Positions 9,010 through 17,529 of a stretch of 64,000 nucleotides of DNA are shown piece after piece; positions within the stretch are counted from its first letter, which is position 1, and every line of letters starts with the position of its first letter. The stretch comes from Streptomyces sp. NA02950 (GTDB lineage Bacteria > Actinomycetota > Actinomycetes > Streptomycetales > Streptomycetaceae). The notes beneath the pieces were generated by a model. That model did not search any database, was not told where the DNA came from, and saw nothing but the letters and a program-made list of their open reading frames with translations. The position numbers and the translations under genes were made by a program. The stretch covers positions 87,950 through 151,949 of the forward strand of contig NZ_CP054917.1 in assembly GCF_013364155.1 (NCBI RefSeq), written 5' to 3'.

Positions 9010-9854
9010 ACGGGTTGTCCCTCCTCGATGGCGGGGTCGTGGTTGAGGTCCGGGCGGGGGATGAAGCGGCGCAGGCATCCCGGATGGGCGATCGGGTAGA
9101 TGGCGGCTTCCTCGGCGGAGCGGAGGGTGTCGTGGGCGCGGTCGGGTTCGGGATGGCTGGTCCACCCGCACTCGGGGCCGTCGGTGACCTGCACCCAGCG
9201 GGCCTCGAGGTCGGCGGTGGTGGCGGTGAGCGCGCCGGTGTTAGCGACGGTGACGGACTGCGCGGACAGCGCGGCCCGGGCCCAGGAGGCGGCCGGGTGC
9301 TGGGTGCCGCGGCCGTAAGGGACGGTGTCCAGCGGGTGCTGGGTGGCCAGGTCGTCCGTGGTGGGCGGATCAAGAGCGCGGGCGGCGGCGGTGGCGGCCC
9401 GGGCGAACGCCTGGGCCCGGCGGACGATGTCGGTGATGCGGCGGATGAGGACCGGGTAGCAGGCCGCGGTCAGGACGGACAGCACGTCCTGGTGGGTTGG
9501 GCTCCACTCGAAGGCCGGCCTGCGGGCGTCCGGTGTGAGCAGGGCGGAGCGCAGCGCGTCCTCGGCGCCGAGCCGGTAGGCCCTGGGCAGGTCGACGGCG
9601 GTCCACCGTTCGACGAGCGCGCCGACGTCGGTGTTGAAGCGGGCGGTCGCCGCGGTGAAGGCGGCCAGCGCCGTACGGACGGCGGGCGGTACGGCGCCGG
9701 GCCGGGCGCCGCGGCGCCGCGCGCTGGACAGGGCCCGCAGGACGGTCTGCTGAGCGGTGGTCAGCAGCAGCCAGTCGGCCTCGAGTTGGCGTTGGGCGGC
9801 TGCGATGAGCTGGCCGAGGGCCTCGTCGCGGGTGGTTTCGCGCGGGGTGCTCAT
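9006..9854 (-). CDS. minor head protein (Mu gpF-like)
   Basis: A 282-residue protein, largely helical. The C-terminal segment has GPECGWTSHPEPDRAHDT followed by AHPGCLRRFIPRPD. This resembles the end of phage head-morphogenesis (minor capsid 2 or gpF-like) proteins, where a Cys/His-rich tail is common. It would sit at the portal vertex. The start at ATG 9854 overlaps the stop of the 110-residue gene upstream (ATGA). Confidence 0.7.
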   Translation of the reverse strand: MSTPRETTRDEALGQLIAAAQRQLEADWLLLTTAQQTVLRALSSARRRGARPGAVPPAVRTALAAFTAATARFNTDVGALVERWTAVDLPRAYRLGAEDALRSALLTPDARRPAFEWSPTHQDVLSVLTAACYPVLIRRITDIVRRAQAFARAATAAARALDPPTTDDLATQHPLDTVPYGRGTQHPAASWARAALSAQSVTVANTGALTATTADLEARWVQVTDGPECGWTSHPEPDRAHDTLRSAEEAAIYPIAHPGCLRRFIPRPDLNHDPAIEEGQPV

Positions 9855-10183
9855 CGGCGGGGCCGCTCGCGCAGGTACAGCACGCCGCCGCCCGGGCCGT
9901 CGCCGTCGCCAGGGGTCTCCTCGCCGGGGACGGGCGTGGCGGGGTCCTCCAGCTCTTCGATCTGCCGGTCCAAGGCGGCCACGTTGCCGCTGGTGTCGAC
10001 GGAGACGACGCCGGACAGTGACACCTTCAGCGGCTGGGCAAGCAGCGTCGCGCGGCGTTCGCGCAGCACCTCGAGCGCCACGGCGCGCAGCGAGTGCAGG
10101 CGGGCGTAGCGCTGGTCGAGGTCGGTGGTGTCGGTGGCCGGGCCGAGCGTGGCCAGCAGCCAGCGGCGGGAGGCGTCGTCCAT
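9851..10183 (-). CDS. small phage head protein, unknown
   Basis: A 110-residue protein with an N-terminal helical region (LHSLRAVALEVLRERRATLL) and a Pro/Gly-rich linker before the basic end YLRERPRR. It follows the hairpin after the capsid group and is coupled to the minor head gene. Role unknown; a head-tail adaptor is possible. Confidence 0.55.
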   Translation of the reverse strand: MDDASRRWLLATLGPATDTTDLDQRYARLHSLRAVALEVLRERRATLLAQPLKVSLSGVVSVDTSGNVAALDRQIEELEDPATPVPGEETPGDGDGPGGGVLYLRERPRR

Positions 10184-10216
10184 GGGGCAGCCCCAGACGG
10201 GTGGGAAGAAAAGGGG

Positions 10217-10260
10217 GTCCGGTACGGGCCGGGTGAGGACGGGCCCGGCCCGTACCGGAC
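10217..10260 (-). terminator. strong hairpin inside the late operon
   Basis: A perfect 14-bp inverted repeat (GTCCGGTACGGGCC and its complement) with a 16-nt loop lies between the 98-residue gene and the 110-residue gene. There is no long T tract. It could act as a partial terminator that keeps capsid gene expression above that of the minor head genes. Confidence 0.6.
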
Positions 10261-10274
10261 GGCGAGGGGCCGGG

Positions 10275-10571
10275 TTACTCCTCGGCCTTGGCGGTGGTGC
10301 GCCGGGTGCGCGGCTTGTTCTCCGGCTTCGGTTCCGGCTCGGCCGGCTCCTGGGCAGCGGGCTCCTGCCCGCCCCCGCCCGCGCCCGGGTCGGGCGCCGC
10401 CGGGGTGTCCGCCGGGTCGGGCTCGGGCACCTCGCCGTTCTCCCACGCGGACGGGGTGCGGATGAGCTGGGCCAGGTGCGGCTCCGGCTCGGTTCCGGCC
10501 TCGCAGATGACCCACTCGTGCGAGGTCGGGTCCTTGACGTAGACGGTGGAGAGGAGTCGGGGCACGGTCAC
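10275..10571 (-). CDS. capsid-adjacent protein with Pro/Glu-rich tail
   Basis: A 98-residue protein with a short ordered start (MTVPRLLSTVYVKDPTSHEW) and a long Pro, Ala and Glu tail ending in Lys and Arg. The GTG at 10571 overlaps the major capsid stop (GTGA), which decides the start among three in-frame GTG codons. Small proteins in this slot of siphovirus operons can be head-fibre or adaptor components; function unproven. Confidence 0.6.
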   Translation of the reverse strand: MTVPRLLSTVYVKDPTSHEWVICEAGTEPEPHLAQLIRTPSAWENGEVPEPDPADTPAAPDPGAGGGGQEPAAQEPAEPEPKPENKPRTRRTTAKAEE

Positions 10572-11638
10572 CACACCCGCGCGGCCATGTGGATGTCCGG
10601 CACGTACATCACCGGCATGGCGGAGGCCGCGACCTTGGTCCACACGGTGACCGGGTCGTCGGTGTAGCCGTGGGTGACGACGATGCCGGGCGCGTCCTCC
10701 CGCAGGATCGCGGGGTTGGTGCCGCGGGACAGCACGAGCGACTCGGCGGTGATGCCGTACTGCGTCTCGCCCCACTGGCGCGGGTTGGGCGGCAGCATCA
10801 GCCACAGGTTCTCCGGCAGTACCCGCGGGTTGGTGCCGTCGTCCAGGGGGATCTGCACGTCGTACACGGTGATCGGCGGCAGCCCGTACCGCGCACGCAC
10901 GGCGTCGACCTCGTTGGGGGCGAGGACGGCGGTGGGGATCTGCGAGCCGAGCAGCGACCCGTAGTAGGCCGCCCGGTAGGACTGGTTGCCCGCGAGGAGG
11001 CTCTTGGCCTTGAAGGACGTGAAGATCCGGGTGGGCAGCGGTGCCCGGGCGTCGCGCAGCGCCTGGATCCAGCGCATCTCGTCCGCGAGGGCGTCGGCGG
11101 TCGGGTCGGTCCACGGCACCGGAGCGGTGGGCATGTGGGCGGCCGGCACCTGGGCGTCGTACTCGATGTACAGGTTGTTCTCGCCCTTGAGCGTGAACTT
11201 GCCGTCGGCCAGCAGGTCACCGGCGGCCAGCTCCATGCGGGAGCGGATGGACAGCACGTGCGCGGCGACGTCGTCGTACACGGCCTGGACCAGCTCGTCG
11301 GAGTTGGCGCCGCGGTCGGCGTCGAGGAGGATCTGCTCCATCTCGCCCACGAGGTACTTCTGGCCGAGTGGCGGGAGCTTGCCCTCGGTCTCGACCATGG
11401 TGATCTCGCGGGTCGCGATGGGCGTGGTCGCGTCCCAGGCGCGGTACTTGGCCGCCGGCACCCGGCGGTTGGTCCGCTTCACCCTCCACTTGACGGTGTT
11501 GAGGCGGACTTCCGGCAGCACGCTGCGGGTCAGCTCGTAGTCCTCCGGCCCGGGGATCGCGCGGACGAACGCGTTGATGTCGGTCGCCGTGAGCTCCCGG
11601 AGCAGGAGCTCGAGCATGTCGTGCATCTCGGTCGGCAT
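10568..11638 (-). CDS. major capsid protein (lambda gpE-type)
   Basis: A 356-residue protein starting at ATG 11638. The order scaffold, decoration protein, capsid and the length match lambda gpE-type capsids. Typical features are the N-terminal helix, the strand pair RVPAAKYRAWDATTPIA, and the C-terminal KVAASAMPVMYVPDIHMAAR. It forms the icosahedral shell. The 14-nt gap to the decoration gene and the GTGA coupling to the downstream gene put it in the same transcript. Confidence 0.88.
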   Translation of the reverse strand: MPTEMHDMLELLLRELTATDINAFVRAIPGPEDYELTRSVLPEVRLNTVKWRVKRTNRRVPAAKYRAWDATTPIATREITMVETEGKLPPLGQKYLVGEMEQILLDADRGANSDELVQAVYDDVAAHVLSIRSRMELAAGDLLADGKFTLKGENNLYIEYDAQVPAAHMPTAPVPWTDPTADALADEMRWIQALRDARAPLPTRIFTSFKAKSLLAGNQSYRAAYYGSLLGSQIPTAVLAPNEVDAVRARYGLPPITVYDVQIPLDDGTNPRVLPENLWLMLPPNPRQWGETQYGITAESLVLSRGTNPAILREDAPGIVVTHGYTDDPVTVWTKVAASAMPVMYVPDIHMAARVW

Positions 11639-11652
11639 GACGGGGCTCCCTC

Positions 11653-12063
11653 TCAGGATGCGTAGGTGACGGAGGCGGTGGTCTTCTTCACGGCGGTCGC
11701 GTCGAAGGCGACCGGGAGCTTCGCCGGGGCGACGAGGCCGTGGATGCGCAGCGCGGCGCCGATGCGGGTGGCGCCGACGCCGAAGGCGGTCTCGGTGTCG
11801 AGGAAGCCGGCGAGGACCTCGTGGCCGTCGGTCGCGGCCGGGTCGTACGGCTCGTACAGGCCGCTGGTGGCGTTGCGGGCCAGCGGCAGGCCGGACTTGA
11901 AATGCGCCTCGACGGTCTTGATGCCGCGCACCCAGTGGGTGTTCTCCGCGAACTTCGCAACGTCGAGGGTGATCGTCTGGTTGGTCTCGGTGCCGTGGCT
12001 GGACAGCAGCCAGGGGCGACCGACCCGCAGGCTCTGAGTGGTGGTGATCGGCTGGATATCCAT
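11653..12063 (-). CDS. head decoration protein (gpD-like)
   Basis: A 136-residue protein starting at ATG 12063. It contains TITLDVAKFAENTHWVRGIK and a beta-rich C-terminal part with VGATRIGAALRIHGLV. Size and position directly before the major capsid gene fit gpD-like decoration proteins, which stabilise the expanded head. I infer the role from those two facts. Confidence 0.75.
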   Translation of the reverse strand: MDIQPITTTQSLRVGRPWLLSSHGTETNQTITLDVAKFAENTHWVRGIKTVEAHFKSGLPLARNATSGLYEPYDPAATDGHEVLAGFLDTETAFGVGATRIGAALRIHGLVAPAKLPVAFDATAVKKTTASVTYAS

Positions 12064-12193
12064 GCCGGGGTCGTCCTCCCGTGGGACGGGCGCAGCAGAA
12101 GAGCGGGGCACCGCAGTTGGTGCCGTCGTCCACGGGGAGGAAGGGGGTGGGCGTGGTCCCAGGGGTGGTGCGGTGGTGCGGAGCGGCGGCCGG

Positions 12194-12943
12194 TCAGGCC
12201 GCCTGGTCGCCGGTGCCGAACATGCGGGCGGCCATCGCGCGGCCGGCGTCGCCGGGCTTGCCGGTCGGGGCCTGGCGCTGCGGGGGTCCGCCGGCCGGGG
12301 AGCCGGACGGAGCGGGCGGGGTCTGGGGTGTGGGGGTGGGCGTCCCGAACAGGGCGGGGCGGCGCTTCTTGAGGTCCTTGGCCGCCTCCGCGATCGCATC
12401 GGCGTCGGCGTCCGGGGTCTCGGCGAGGGCCTTGTCCAGCAGCACGAGGGCGTCCTCGAGGTCCGCGTCGGCTGCACCGAGGCCGATGAGCGCAGAGGTG
12501 CGCTGCGCCTCCTGCAGCTTGGCCTGGGCCGCGGCCAGGGTCTCGGCGGCGGTGGTCTCCTTGGCGGTGATCGCCTTCTCCCGGTCGGCGAACGCGGCCT
12601 CCCGGCGCTGCTCTTCGGACAGCTGGGCTTCCTTGAGTTTCTTGGCGTCGCCGAGGACCTGCTTGATCTGCTCGGCGTCGACGCTGTCCGGGTCGAGACC
12701 GGCCTCCGCAGCGAGGTCGCGCAGCGCGGACTGCCTGCCCTGGTCCTTCTCCCGGGTCATCATCAGGCTCAGGCGCTTCTGGGTGACCGTGACGGTCTCC
12801 TCGTCGCTGCCCTGGCCGCTCTGGCGGTCGGCGACGTCCTTCGGCGTGGGGACCGGCGGGGGCGAGGCCGGCGGGGCCGCGGGCGGGGCGGGGTTCGGAG
12901 CCGGGGCCGGCGGGATGGCCGGGGTGGGCGGTTCGTCGGGCAT
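12194..12943 (-). CDS. capsid scaffolding protein
   Basis: A 249-residue protein. The N-terminal 40 residues are almost only Pro, Ala and Asp. The middle (about 50-185) is a charged helix or coiled coil (AKKLKEAQLSEEQRREAAF), and the C-terminus is Pro/Gly-rich, ending ARMFGTGDQAA. This is the classic form of a phage scaffold that guides procapsid assembly. The start chosen is ATG 12943 because GGAGG lies 8 nt upstream; an in-frame GTG at 12958 overlaps that site. The 130-nt gap downstream holds no gene that I can see. Confidence 0.82.
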   Translation of the reverse strand: MPDEPPTPAIPPAPAPNPAPPAAPPASPPPVPTPKDVADRQSGQGSDEETVTVTQKRLSLMMTREKDQGRQSALRDLAAEAGLDPDSVDAEQIKQVLGDAKKLKEAQLSEEQRREAAFADREKAITAKETTAAETLAAAQAKLQEAQRTSALIGLGAADADLEDALVLLDKALAETPDADADAIAEAAKDLKKRRPALFGTPTPTPQTPPAPSGSPAGGPPQRQAPTGKPGDAGRAMAARMFGTGDQAA

Positions 12944-12977
12944 GTGGGTGTCCTCCACCGGTGCGCCCCCGCGCCGT

Positions 12978-14825
12978 CTACGAGTTTACGGGCGATCTTG
13001 ACTGCTGCTGTCCCGCGTCAACTCCGGTGCCCTCCGCGGCCGGTAGGCCGCTGGGGCCGGGCAGGACCGGGGCGGGGATCTGCTCGGGGTCGGCGGGCTT
13101 CATGCCGAGGTAGTCGCGTACGGCGGCGGCATCACCGGTGGCGTCGGCGAGGGCGGCGGCCTGGTCGAAGGCGCGGGACTGGATGCGCTCGATCTCTTCC
13201 GGGATGTCCTCGATCGGCCAGCCGCCCTCGGCGAGCATCCGCAGCGCGGTCTCCAGGCTGATCAGCCGGGCCGCGTACGCGGTGGCGACCTCCTCGAGCA
13301 CGCCCATGCGGTCGGTGGGGGTGTAAGCGCCGAAGACCATGTTCGCCGGGTGGACGCCGCGGCCGATCCAGTCGGGGTGCTGCCCGGCGATAAACAACCG
13401 CTGAACGAACCGCAGCAGGAGCTGGTACTTGTGCCGGCGGGCCAGGCGCATGGCGGCGATCAGCTTGTCGAGCGGGCCGAGGGAGATCTTCAGGGCGTAG
13501 CCGGAAGGCAGCTGCGCCGGGTCCTGGGTGCCCAGTGCGATCGGGGGGAGGCGCAGGTTGACCGCTGCGCGCTCGCGCAGGGTCTCCACCGTGGCCAGGA
13601 GCTGGGCGAGTTGGGGTGCGGTGTTCACGACGTCCATGCGCCCGCCGTCGGCCAGCCGGAAGACGGTGCCGGGTTCGACCTGCACGCTGGCCCGGCCGTC
13701 CTGCAGGCCCGAGACGGACAGGATCGGGATGCCGGTGGTCGCCGAGGCGCGGGCCGCGTCGGTGTCGGATGCCGCCAGCTCGTCCATGATCTGAAGGACT
13801 GCCGCGAGGGACGCCTTACCCCAGTGCTCTTCGGCGCCGGGCACCGTGTTGGGCAGGTGGACCACCGGAATGAAGTCGATCAACAGGTCGAGGGCGTCGA
13901 GGACTTCGCCGTCGCCCCTCTGGGCGTAGGTGGCTTTGCCCATCGGCAGGTTGTCGACGTCGTCGGTGCGCTCGAGGTCTTCCAGCAGCCAGGTGGCGTC
14001 GGTGAGGTAGCAGGTGAGGTCGGACGGTTCGTCGTTCCAGGCGTACTGGCGCCAGATCCTGCCGTGCTCGTCGGCGGTGTCGCCCGGGGTGAGCTGCGGG
14101 TCGTCCTCGTCGCCGACGAAGGCACGCAGCGGCCGGCCGCGCCGGTCGGCGCCCGAGACGGTCGCCGGGCGGATGGGGCCGAGCTCGTAGGTGATGCGGC
14201 GCAGCCGCGCCTTGAGGCCGCGCCGTTTGTCCTCGGGGATCTCCCAGGCGAAGTGCACGCGGTGGGGGAACTCCCCGCCGTCGTCGCCCAGGATGGGGAA
14301 GTAGAAGCCGGGGTCCATGACGCGCACGACGGGGCGGCGCTTGTCGGGCTCCCAGGAGACCCGGTAGATGGCGTCCCCCAGGCCGACGGCCTTGCGCTCG
14401 GCCTGCTGCATCCGCATGGCCAGCTGCTCGTCCTCGGCCCAGGTGAGGAGGTCCTCCTGGACCGCGCGGGCTTCCTCGTCGAACGTGGTGGTGTCGTCCG
14501 GCTCCGTGCCGGCCACCACGATGCGCTGTTCGTCGCCGAGGACATCGGAGGTGATCGCGTCGACGAAGGCGGCCGGGTCGCCGTACTCGCGGCGTTCACG
14601 GGCGGAGGGCCCGTCGCGGACCTCGGCGAGTTCGCCGGCCTGGCCGCCGTCGTAGGCGGCGAGGACGGTGTACGCGGCGAGGCGGCGGGTGTCTTCCTCG
14701 GGCACCCAGGTGGCGTACGCGGACGGGAAGGCCCGCCGGTTGGGGTCGCCGGTGGTCGGATCGGCGTACACCGGCTTGAAGTTGAGCCAGCCCCAGGCGT
14801 CGATGAGGAATTGCCGCAGGCCCAC
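12978..14825 (-). CDS. portal protein
   Basis: A 615-residue protein forming the dodecameric DNA channel of the head. Typical portal features include the N-terminal basic segment (MGLRQFLIDAWGWLNF), a large wing region with RVSWEPDKRRPVVRVMDPG, the stem and clip region around KLIAAMRLARRHKYQLLL, and a helical C-terminus rich in Ala and Glu. It starts at GTG 14825 with GGAGG 6 nt upstream. It is the first gene of the late head operon on this strand. Another frame opens at 14842 but encodes only Ser/Pro/Thr-rich nonsense. Confidence 0.88.
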   Translation of the reverse strand: MGLRQFLIDAWGWLNFKPVYADPTTGDPNRRAFPSAYATWVPEEDTRRLAAYTVLAAYDGGQAGELAEVRDGPSARERREYGDPAAFVDAITSDVLGDEQRIVVAGTEPDDTTTFDEEARAVQEDLLTWAEDEQLAMRMQQAERKAVGLGDAIYRVSWEPDKRRPVVRVMDPGFYFPILGDDGGEFPHRVHFAWEIPEDKRRGLKARLRRITYELGPIRPATVSGADRRGRPLRAFVGDEDDPQLTPGDTADEHGRIWRQYAWNDEPSDLTCYLTDATWLLEDLERTDDVDNLPMGKATYAQRGDGEVLDALDLLIDFIPVVHLPNTVPGAEEHWGKASLAAVLQIMDELAASDTDAARASATTGIPILSVSGLQDGRASVQVEPGTVFRLADGGRMDVVNTAPQLAQLLATVETLRERAAVNLRLPPIALGTQDPAQLPSGYALKISLGPLDKLIAAMRLARRHKYQLLLRFVQRLFIAGQHPDWIGRGVHPANMVFGAYTPTDRMGVLEEVATAYAARLISLETALRMLAEGGWPIEDIPEEIERIQSRAFDQAAALADATGDAAAVRDYLGMKPADPEQIPAPVLPGPSGLPAAEGTGVDAGQQQSRSPVNS

Positions 14826-14899
14826 GTCGTCCCTCCGGACAAGGTCGGCCCCGCGCCGTGATCAAGGATATCGGCGGGGGGCCGGAGGGGCTGCGGGCG

Positions 14900-15145
14900 T
14901 CAGGCGTAGCGGTGGCCGGCCTCGTAGTGCTCGAAGTCCCGGTCCTCGACCAGCCGCCAGGTGCGGCGGCGGCCGATGACCTGGTTCGCCCAGCGCTTGG
15001 CCAGCATGACGTCGCGCTCCGGGATCTCGCTGAACGTCTCGTGGCAGTCGCGCTTGCCGCCTTCCAGTTCCCAGCCGCTCACGTCCACGTCGATCCACGT
15101 CGGTGTCAGCTTGTACCAGGCGAGTTCGGCGAGTTCGTCGTCCAT
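14900..15145 (-). CDS. small protein under operator control
   Basis: An 81-residue acidic protein (MDDELAELAWYKLTPTWIDV) with the segment CHETFSEIPERDVMLAKRW. Not recognised. GGAGG precedes ATG 15145. Upstream lies a leftward promoter (TTGCCA, 18 nt, TAAAGT) overlapped by the 17-bp operator at 15193-15209. It is the leftward half of a divergent control region; the rightward half drives an HTH gene. Confidence 0.7.
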   Translation of the reverse strand: MDDELAELAWYKLTPTWIDVDVSGWELEGGKRDCHETFSEIPERDVMLAKRWANQVIGRRRTWRLVEDRDFEHYEAGHRYA

Positions 15146-15192
15146 CCGGTCCTCCGTCCGATGTGGTTTCTGGGCTTCAACCCCTCCAACTT

Positions 15193-15209
15193 TACAACGT
15201 GATGTTGTA
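15193..15209 (-). promoter_or_regulatory. 17-bp operator, copy 1 (TACAACGTGATGTTGTA)
   Basis: Matches TACAACGNNNCRTTGTA except for one base in the right arm. It lies in the spacer of a leftward promoter (TTGCCA, 18 nt, TAAAGT) for the 81-residue gene. It is 19 bp from copy 2, so two dimers could bind side by side in this divergent region. Confidence 0.8.
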
Positions 15210-15228
15210 TTGTGGCAATGGAGCCGGA

Positions 15229-15245
15229 GACAACGGATCGTTGTA
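15229..15245 (+). promoter_or_regulatory. 17-bp operator, copy 2 (GACAACGGATCGTTGTA)
   Basis: Overlaps the rightward -10 TATAGT (15244-15249) of the HTH gene at 15366. The -35 is weak. The transcript would have a leader of about 110 nt. Confidence 0.78.
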
Positions 15246-15365
15246 TAGTCAGCGCCGGGCGCGGTCGACGTGCACCGACCGCCCGGAACACGTGCGGTCC
15301 ACCCCGAGGAGAGCGGGGCGGACCGCACACCCATCGTTCCACCCGACAGCAGAGGACACAGGATC

Positions 15366-15620
15366 ATGACGAAGGAATCGAAGGAAGCGCCCCAAGAAGG
15401 GGGCGAGACCGAGGTGTGGGGTTACGCGGAGGTCGCCCAGGAGATCGGCGTGGCGGTCGGGACCGTGCGCTACTACTGGTCGCAGAAGCGCCACCTCCTG
15501 CCGGACCCTGACGTGACGCTGAGCGGAAAGCCCGGCTGGTACCCCGCGACCGTGAAGGACTGGAAGATCAAGCGCCCCGGCCAGGGCTTCCGCACCGACC
15601 TCCAGGACCAGGACTCCTGA
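15366..15620 (+). CDS. small HTH DNA-binding protein
   Basis: An 84-residue protein with an HTH of the MerR/excisionase type at about 21-50 (GYAEVAQEIGVAVGTVRYYW), then a segment that reads like a recognition wing. It sits at the only divergent pair of operator copies, the arrangement expected for a gene controlling its own regulon. It could be an Xis/AlpA-like factor, a phage repressor or an activator. A strong hairpin follows at once. No integrase is nearby, so excisionase is less likely than regulator. Confidence 0.72.
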   Translation: MTKESKEAPQEGGETEVWGYAEVAQEIGVAVGTVRYYWSQKRHLLPDPDVTLSGKPGWYPATVKDWKIKRPGQGFRTDLQDQDS

Positions 15621-15650
15621 GCCGCCCAGACCGACGCTCGCACCGCCGCG

Positions 15651-15685
15651 GCGCGCCCCGCTCCCCCTCCGGAGCCGGGGCGCGC
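15651..15685 (+). terminator. hairpin terminator after HTH gene
   Basis: Arms GCGCGCCCCG and CGGGGCGCGC with inner CTCC/GGAG pairing. It lies 30 nt after the stop and ends the single-gene transcript. Confidence 0.7.
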
Positions 15686-15732
15686 GGCGTTTCCAGCGGG
15701 CCGAAACAAGATCAGAAAAGCCCTTTCAACTT

Positions 15733-15749
15733 TACAACATAGCGTTATA
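15733..15749 (+). promoter_or_regulatory. 17-bp operator, copy 3 (TACAACATAGCGTTATA)
   Basis: Promoter TTTCAAC, about 17 nt, TATAGT, with the palindrome filling the spacer. It is slightly degenerate in both arms. It precedes the 164-residue gene at 15798. Confidence 0.8.
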
Positions 15750-15797
15750 TAGTCTGCGGGAGAGGCCGGACCCGCCGGCCCCGAGGGGAGGAACGAG

Positions 15798-16292
15798 ATG
15801 TTCACCGTCAGCCTGGACCTCAACGCCCACGGCCTGCCCGCCAGCGATCCGCTGACGGTTCACGGGGTCGGCGCCTGGGTTCACGGCACGACCGGCATCC
15901 GATACTCCTTCCACGACCCGGCGATCCACTTCCCCGGCTCGGACTGCCCGGTCACCGGCGTCCTGGTGGCCGACAAGTACATCGACCCGGTCTACCGGGA
16001 CGACCCGGCCAGCTACGACTTCGACGACGAGCCGGCCGTCTCGGTCAGCCTCGGCGACCCGACGGCCGCCGACGTGCACGACCAGATGATCGAGGTCGGC
16101 GACTGGGGCTTCAGCGGGTACGTGGTCTGCAGCGACCTGTACCTGAACCCCGGCCCGCACCCCGACCACGCCGACCGGTACCCCTTCGAGGCCGGGACGC
16201 GAGTGGACGGGCCGACATACCACCTCACCGCGAGCCTGCTGCGGGCCGCCGCCGCCGACTACGTACACCGGTGGAAGACGACCAACGTGTGA
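15798..16292 (+). CDS. unknown protein, paralogue of the gene at 56133
   Basis: A 164-residue acidic protein of unknown role. The region around VGDWGFSGYVVCSDLYLNPG and PHPDHADRYPFE aligns by eye with VGDYLLTGTVMCTGDGLTP and PHPHSPDKFPL in the 126-residue protein at 56133-56513. These are therefore two members of one family at opposite ends of the window, both behind the same operator. A good ribosome site (GGGAGGAACGAG) precedes ATG 15798. The conserved His, Asp and Cys residues could bind metal. Confidence 0.8.
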   Translation: MFTVSLDLNAHGLPASDPLTVHGVGAWVHGTTGIRYSFHDPAIHFPGSDCPVTGVLVADKYIDPVYRDDPASYDFDDEPAVSVSLGDPTAADVHDQMIEVGDWGFSGYVVCSDLYLNPGPHPDHADRYPFEAGTRVDGPTYHLTASLLRAAAADYVHRWKTTNV

Positions 16293-16397
16293 CCTGCGCC
16301 CCGGCCTCCCCGCCGGGGCGCAGCCGTGACCGCAGCCCGGCGGAGGTGCTCTGACCTCCTCTTTTCTCTGGAAGATCGGCGCCATGCGCTTCAACCT

Positions 16398-16414
16398 TAC
16401 AACGCTACATTGTA
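16398..16414 (+). promoter_or_regulatory. 17-bp operator, copy 4 (TACAACGCTACATTGTA)
   Basis: Clear promoter: TTCAAC, 17 nt, TATAGT, with the palindrome inside the spacer and reaching into the -10. It drives the 82-residue gene. Confidence 0.85.
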
Positions 16415-16463
16415 TAGTTGAGGTGCAAGGAACGGACCGGTACCAACGAGGAAGGAGTCAGAC

Positions 16464-16712
16464 ATGACCCTCGACCAGCCCACGGCGGACAAGGTGTTCG
16501 AGGCCGCCCTCGCGGCGCGGTTCCACCCCACCAACCTGGGCCTGACCGGCGAGGTGTGGGTCGACGGCTACACCTACCGGGTGGTCGTCACCGAGACGGA
16601 GCGGGCCTGCACCGACGTACGGGCGGGCTGGGGCGACGCCGAGTACACCTTCGCCAGCGCCAGCCCCGAGCAGGACCGGGCGCTGCGCGAGGCGATCGCC
16701 AACCCTAACTAG
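16464..16712 (+). CDS. small protein under operator control
   Basis: An 82-residue protein (MTLDQPTADKVFEAALAARF) with a beta-rich centre containing GEVWVDGYTYRVVVTETER. Not recognised. AAGGAG lies 6 nt before the ATG. A 14-bp terminator hairpin begins 8 nt after the stop, so it is a self-contained unit, although read-through could feed the 201-residue gene behind it. Confidence 0.78.
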   Translation: MTLDQPTADKVFEAALAARFHPTNLGLTGEVWVDGYTYRVVVTETERACTDVRAGWGDAEYTFASASPEQDRALREAIANPN

Positions 16713-16720
16713 CCGACAAC

Positions 16721-16761
16721 GGCGGGGGCTTGCCCTGGGGCAAGCACGGCAAGCCCCCGCC
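16721..16761 (+). terminator. hairpin terminator
   Basis: Perfect 14-bp arms (GGCGGGGGCTTGCC and complement), 13-nt loop, between the 82- and 201-residue genes. Confidence 0.72.
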
Positions 16762-16794
16762 ACCCGACCCGCGACCGACCACCAAGGAGGCTCC

Positions 16795-17400
16795 GTGACC
16801 GTCACCTTCACCGCCGCACACCGGCCGCCGGTGGGCTACGCCGTCAGCTGCTGCTGCCCGCAGGCCACCGTGCTCGCCCCGCGCTTCGGCAGCTACCCGG
16901 ATGCCCAGGATGCCGCCGACCGGGCCAACGCCGCCCCCGGCCCGCGAGACCCGCTGCCCGGCTGCGACCTGCCCGAGATCTGCCCGGAGTACCCGCTGTA
17001 CGCGGAGGAGGTGGACCCGGACGGGGAGGTGCCGTTCGTTGAGTTCTCGAACACCAACGTCGTCGGCGTCCTCGAGGCGCTCGGCTTCCCGCTCGCCGCG
17101 GACGCGGGCACGGCGTGCGACGCCCTCGAGGCCGGTCTGCCGCTCGAGGTGCCGGACGACGCCGTGGTGATCCCGGTCGCCGTGGTCGACGCCCACGGCC
17201 AGCTGGGCGCGGGAGACTTCCGGGCCCGGGTGCTGACCGCGCTCGGCCTGGCCCCCGAGGATCCCGGCGTGCCGGACCTCCGGCTCGGGCGCACGGTCGT
17301 CTGCGGCCGTGCGCCGGGCTACCTGCAGCGGCGCCTGCGGGAGCTGTACGAGCTGGCCGACTGGTGCGCTGCACACGGCCGCGAGGTGGCCTGGCACTGA
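16795..17400 (+). CDS. unknown Cys-containing protein
   Basis: A 201-residue acidic protein starting at GTG 16795 with AAGGAGG 5 nt upstream. The N-terminus holds a CCC cluster (AVSCCCPQATVLAPRFGSY). The segment VEFSNTNVVGVLEALG near residue 85 suggests a small globular fold. No operator lies directly upstream, so it probably depends on read-through past the hairpin at 16721. Function unknown; similar proteins with this start are, I think, seen in other Streptomyces elements. Confidence 0.75.
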   Translation: MTVTFTAAHRPPVGYAVSCCCPQATVLAPRFGSYPDAQDAADRANAAPGPRDPLPGCDLPEICPEYPLYAEEVDPDGEVPFVEFSNTNVVGVLEALGFPLAADAGTACDALEAGLPLEVPDDAVVIPVAVVDAHGQLGAGDFRARVLTALGLAPEDPGVPDLRLGRTVVCGRAPGYLQRRLRELYELADWCAAHGREVAWH

Positions 17401-17435
17401 CCCGGTCCGCCCCGCTTGCCCCGGGGCGGACCGGG
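17401..17435 (+). terminator. hairpin terminator
   Basis: Perfect 14-bp arms (CCCGGTCCGCCCCG and complement) with a 7-nt loop, starting right after the stop of the 201-residue gene. Confidence 0.75.
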
Positions 17436-17529
17436 CGCCGCACGGCGCGCTGTGGCCGCGTCGGCCACGCGCCAAGTGCCGTGCCCATCAGGGACTTTCC
17501 TCGAAAGATCTGGGCCGCGGCTTCCACCT

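Noticed and set aside
15366..15620. Small HTH protein as an excisionase with a nearby integrase
   Set aside because: No tyrosine or serine recombinase is seen anywhere in the window; the operator context favours a regulator.
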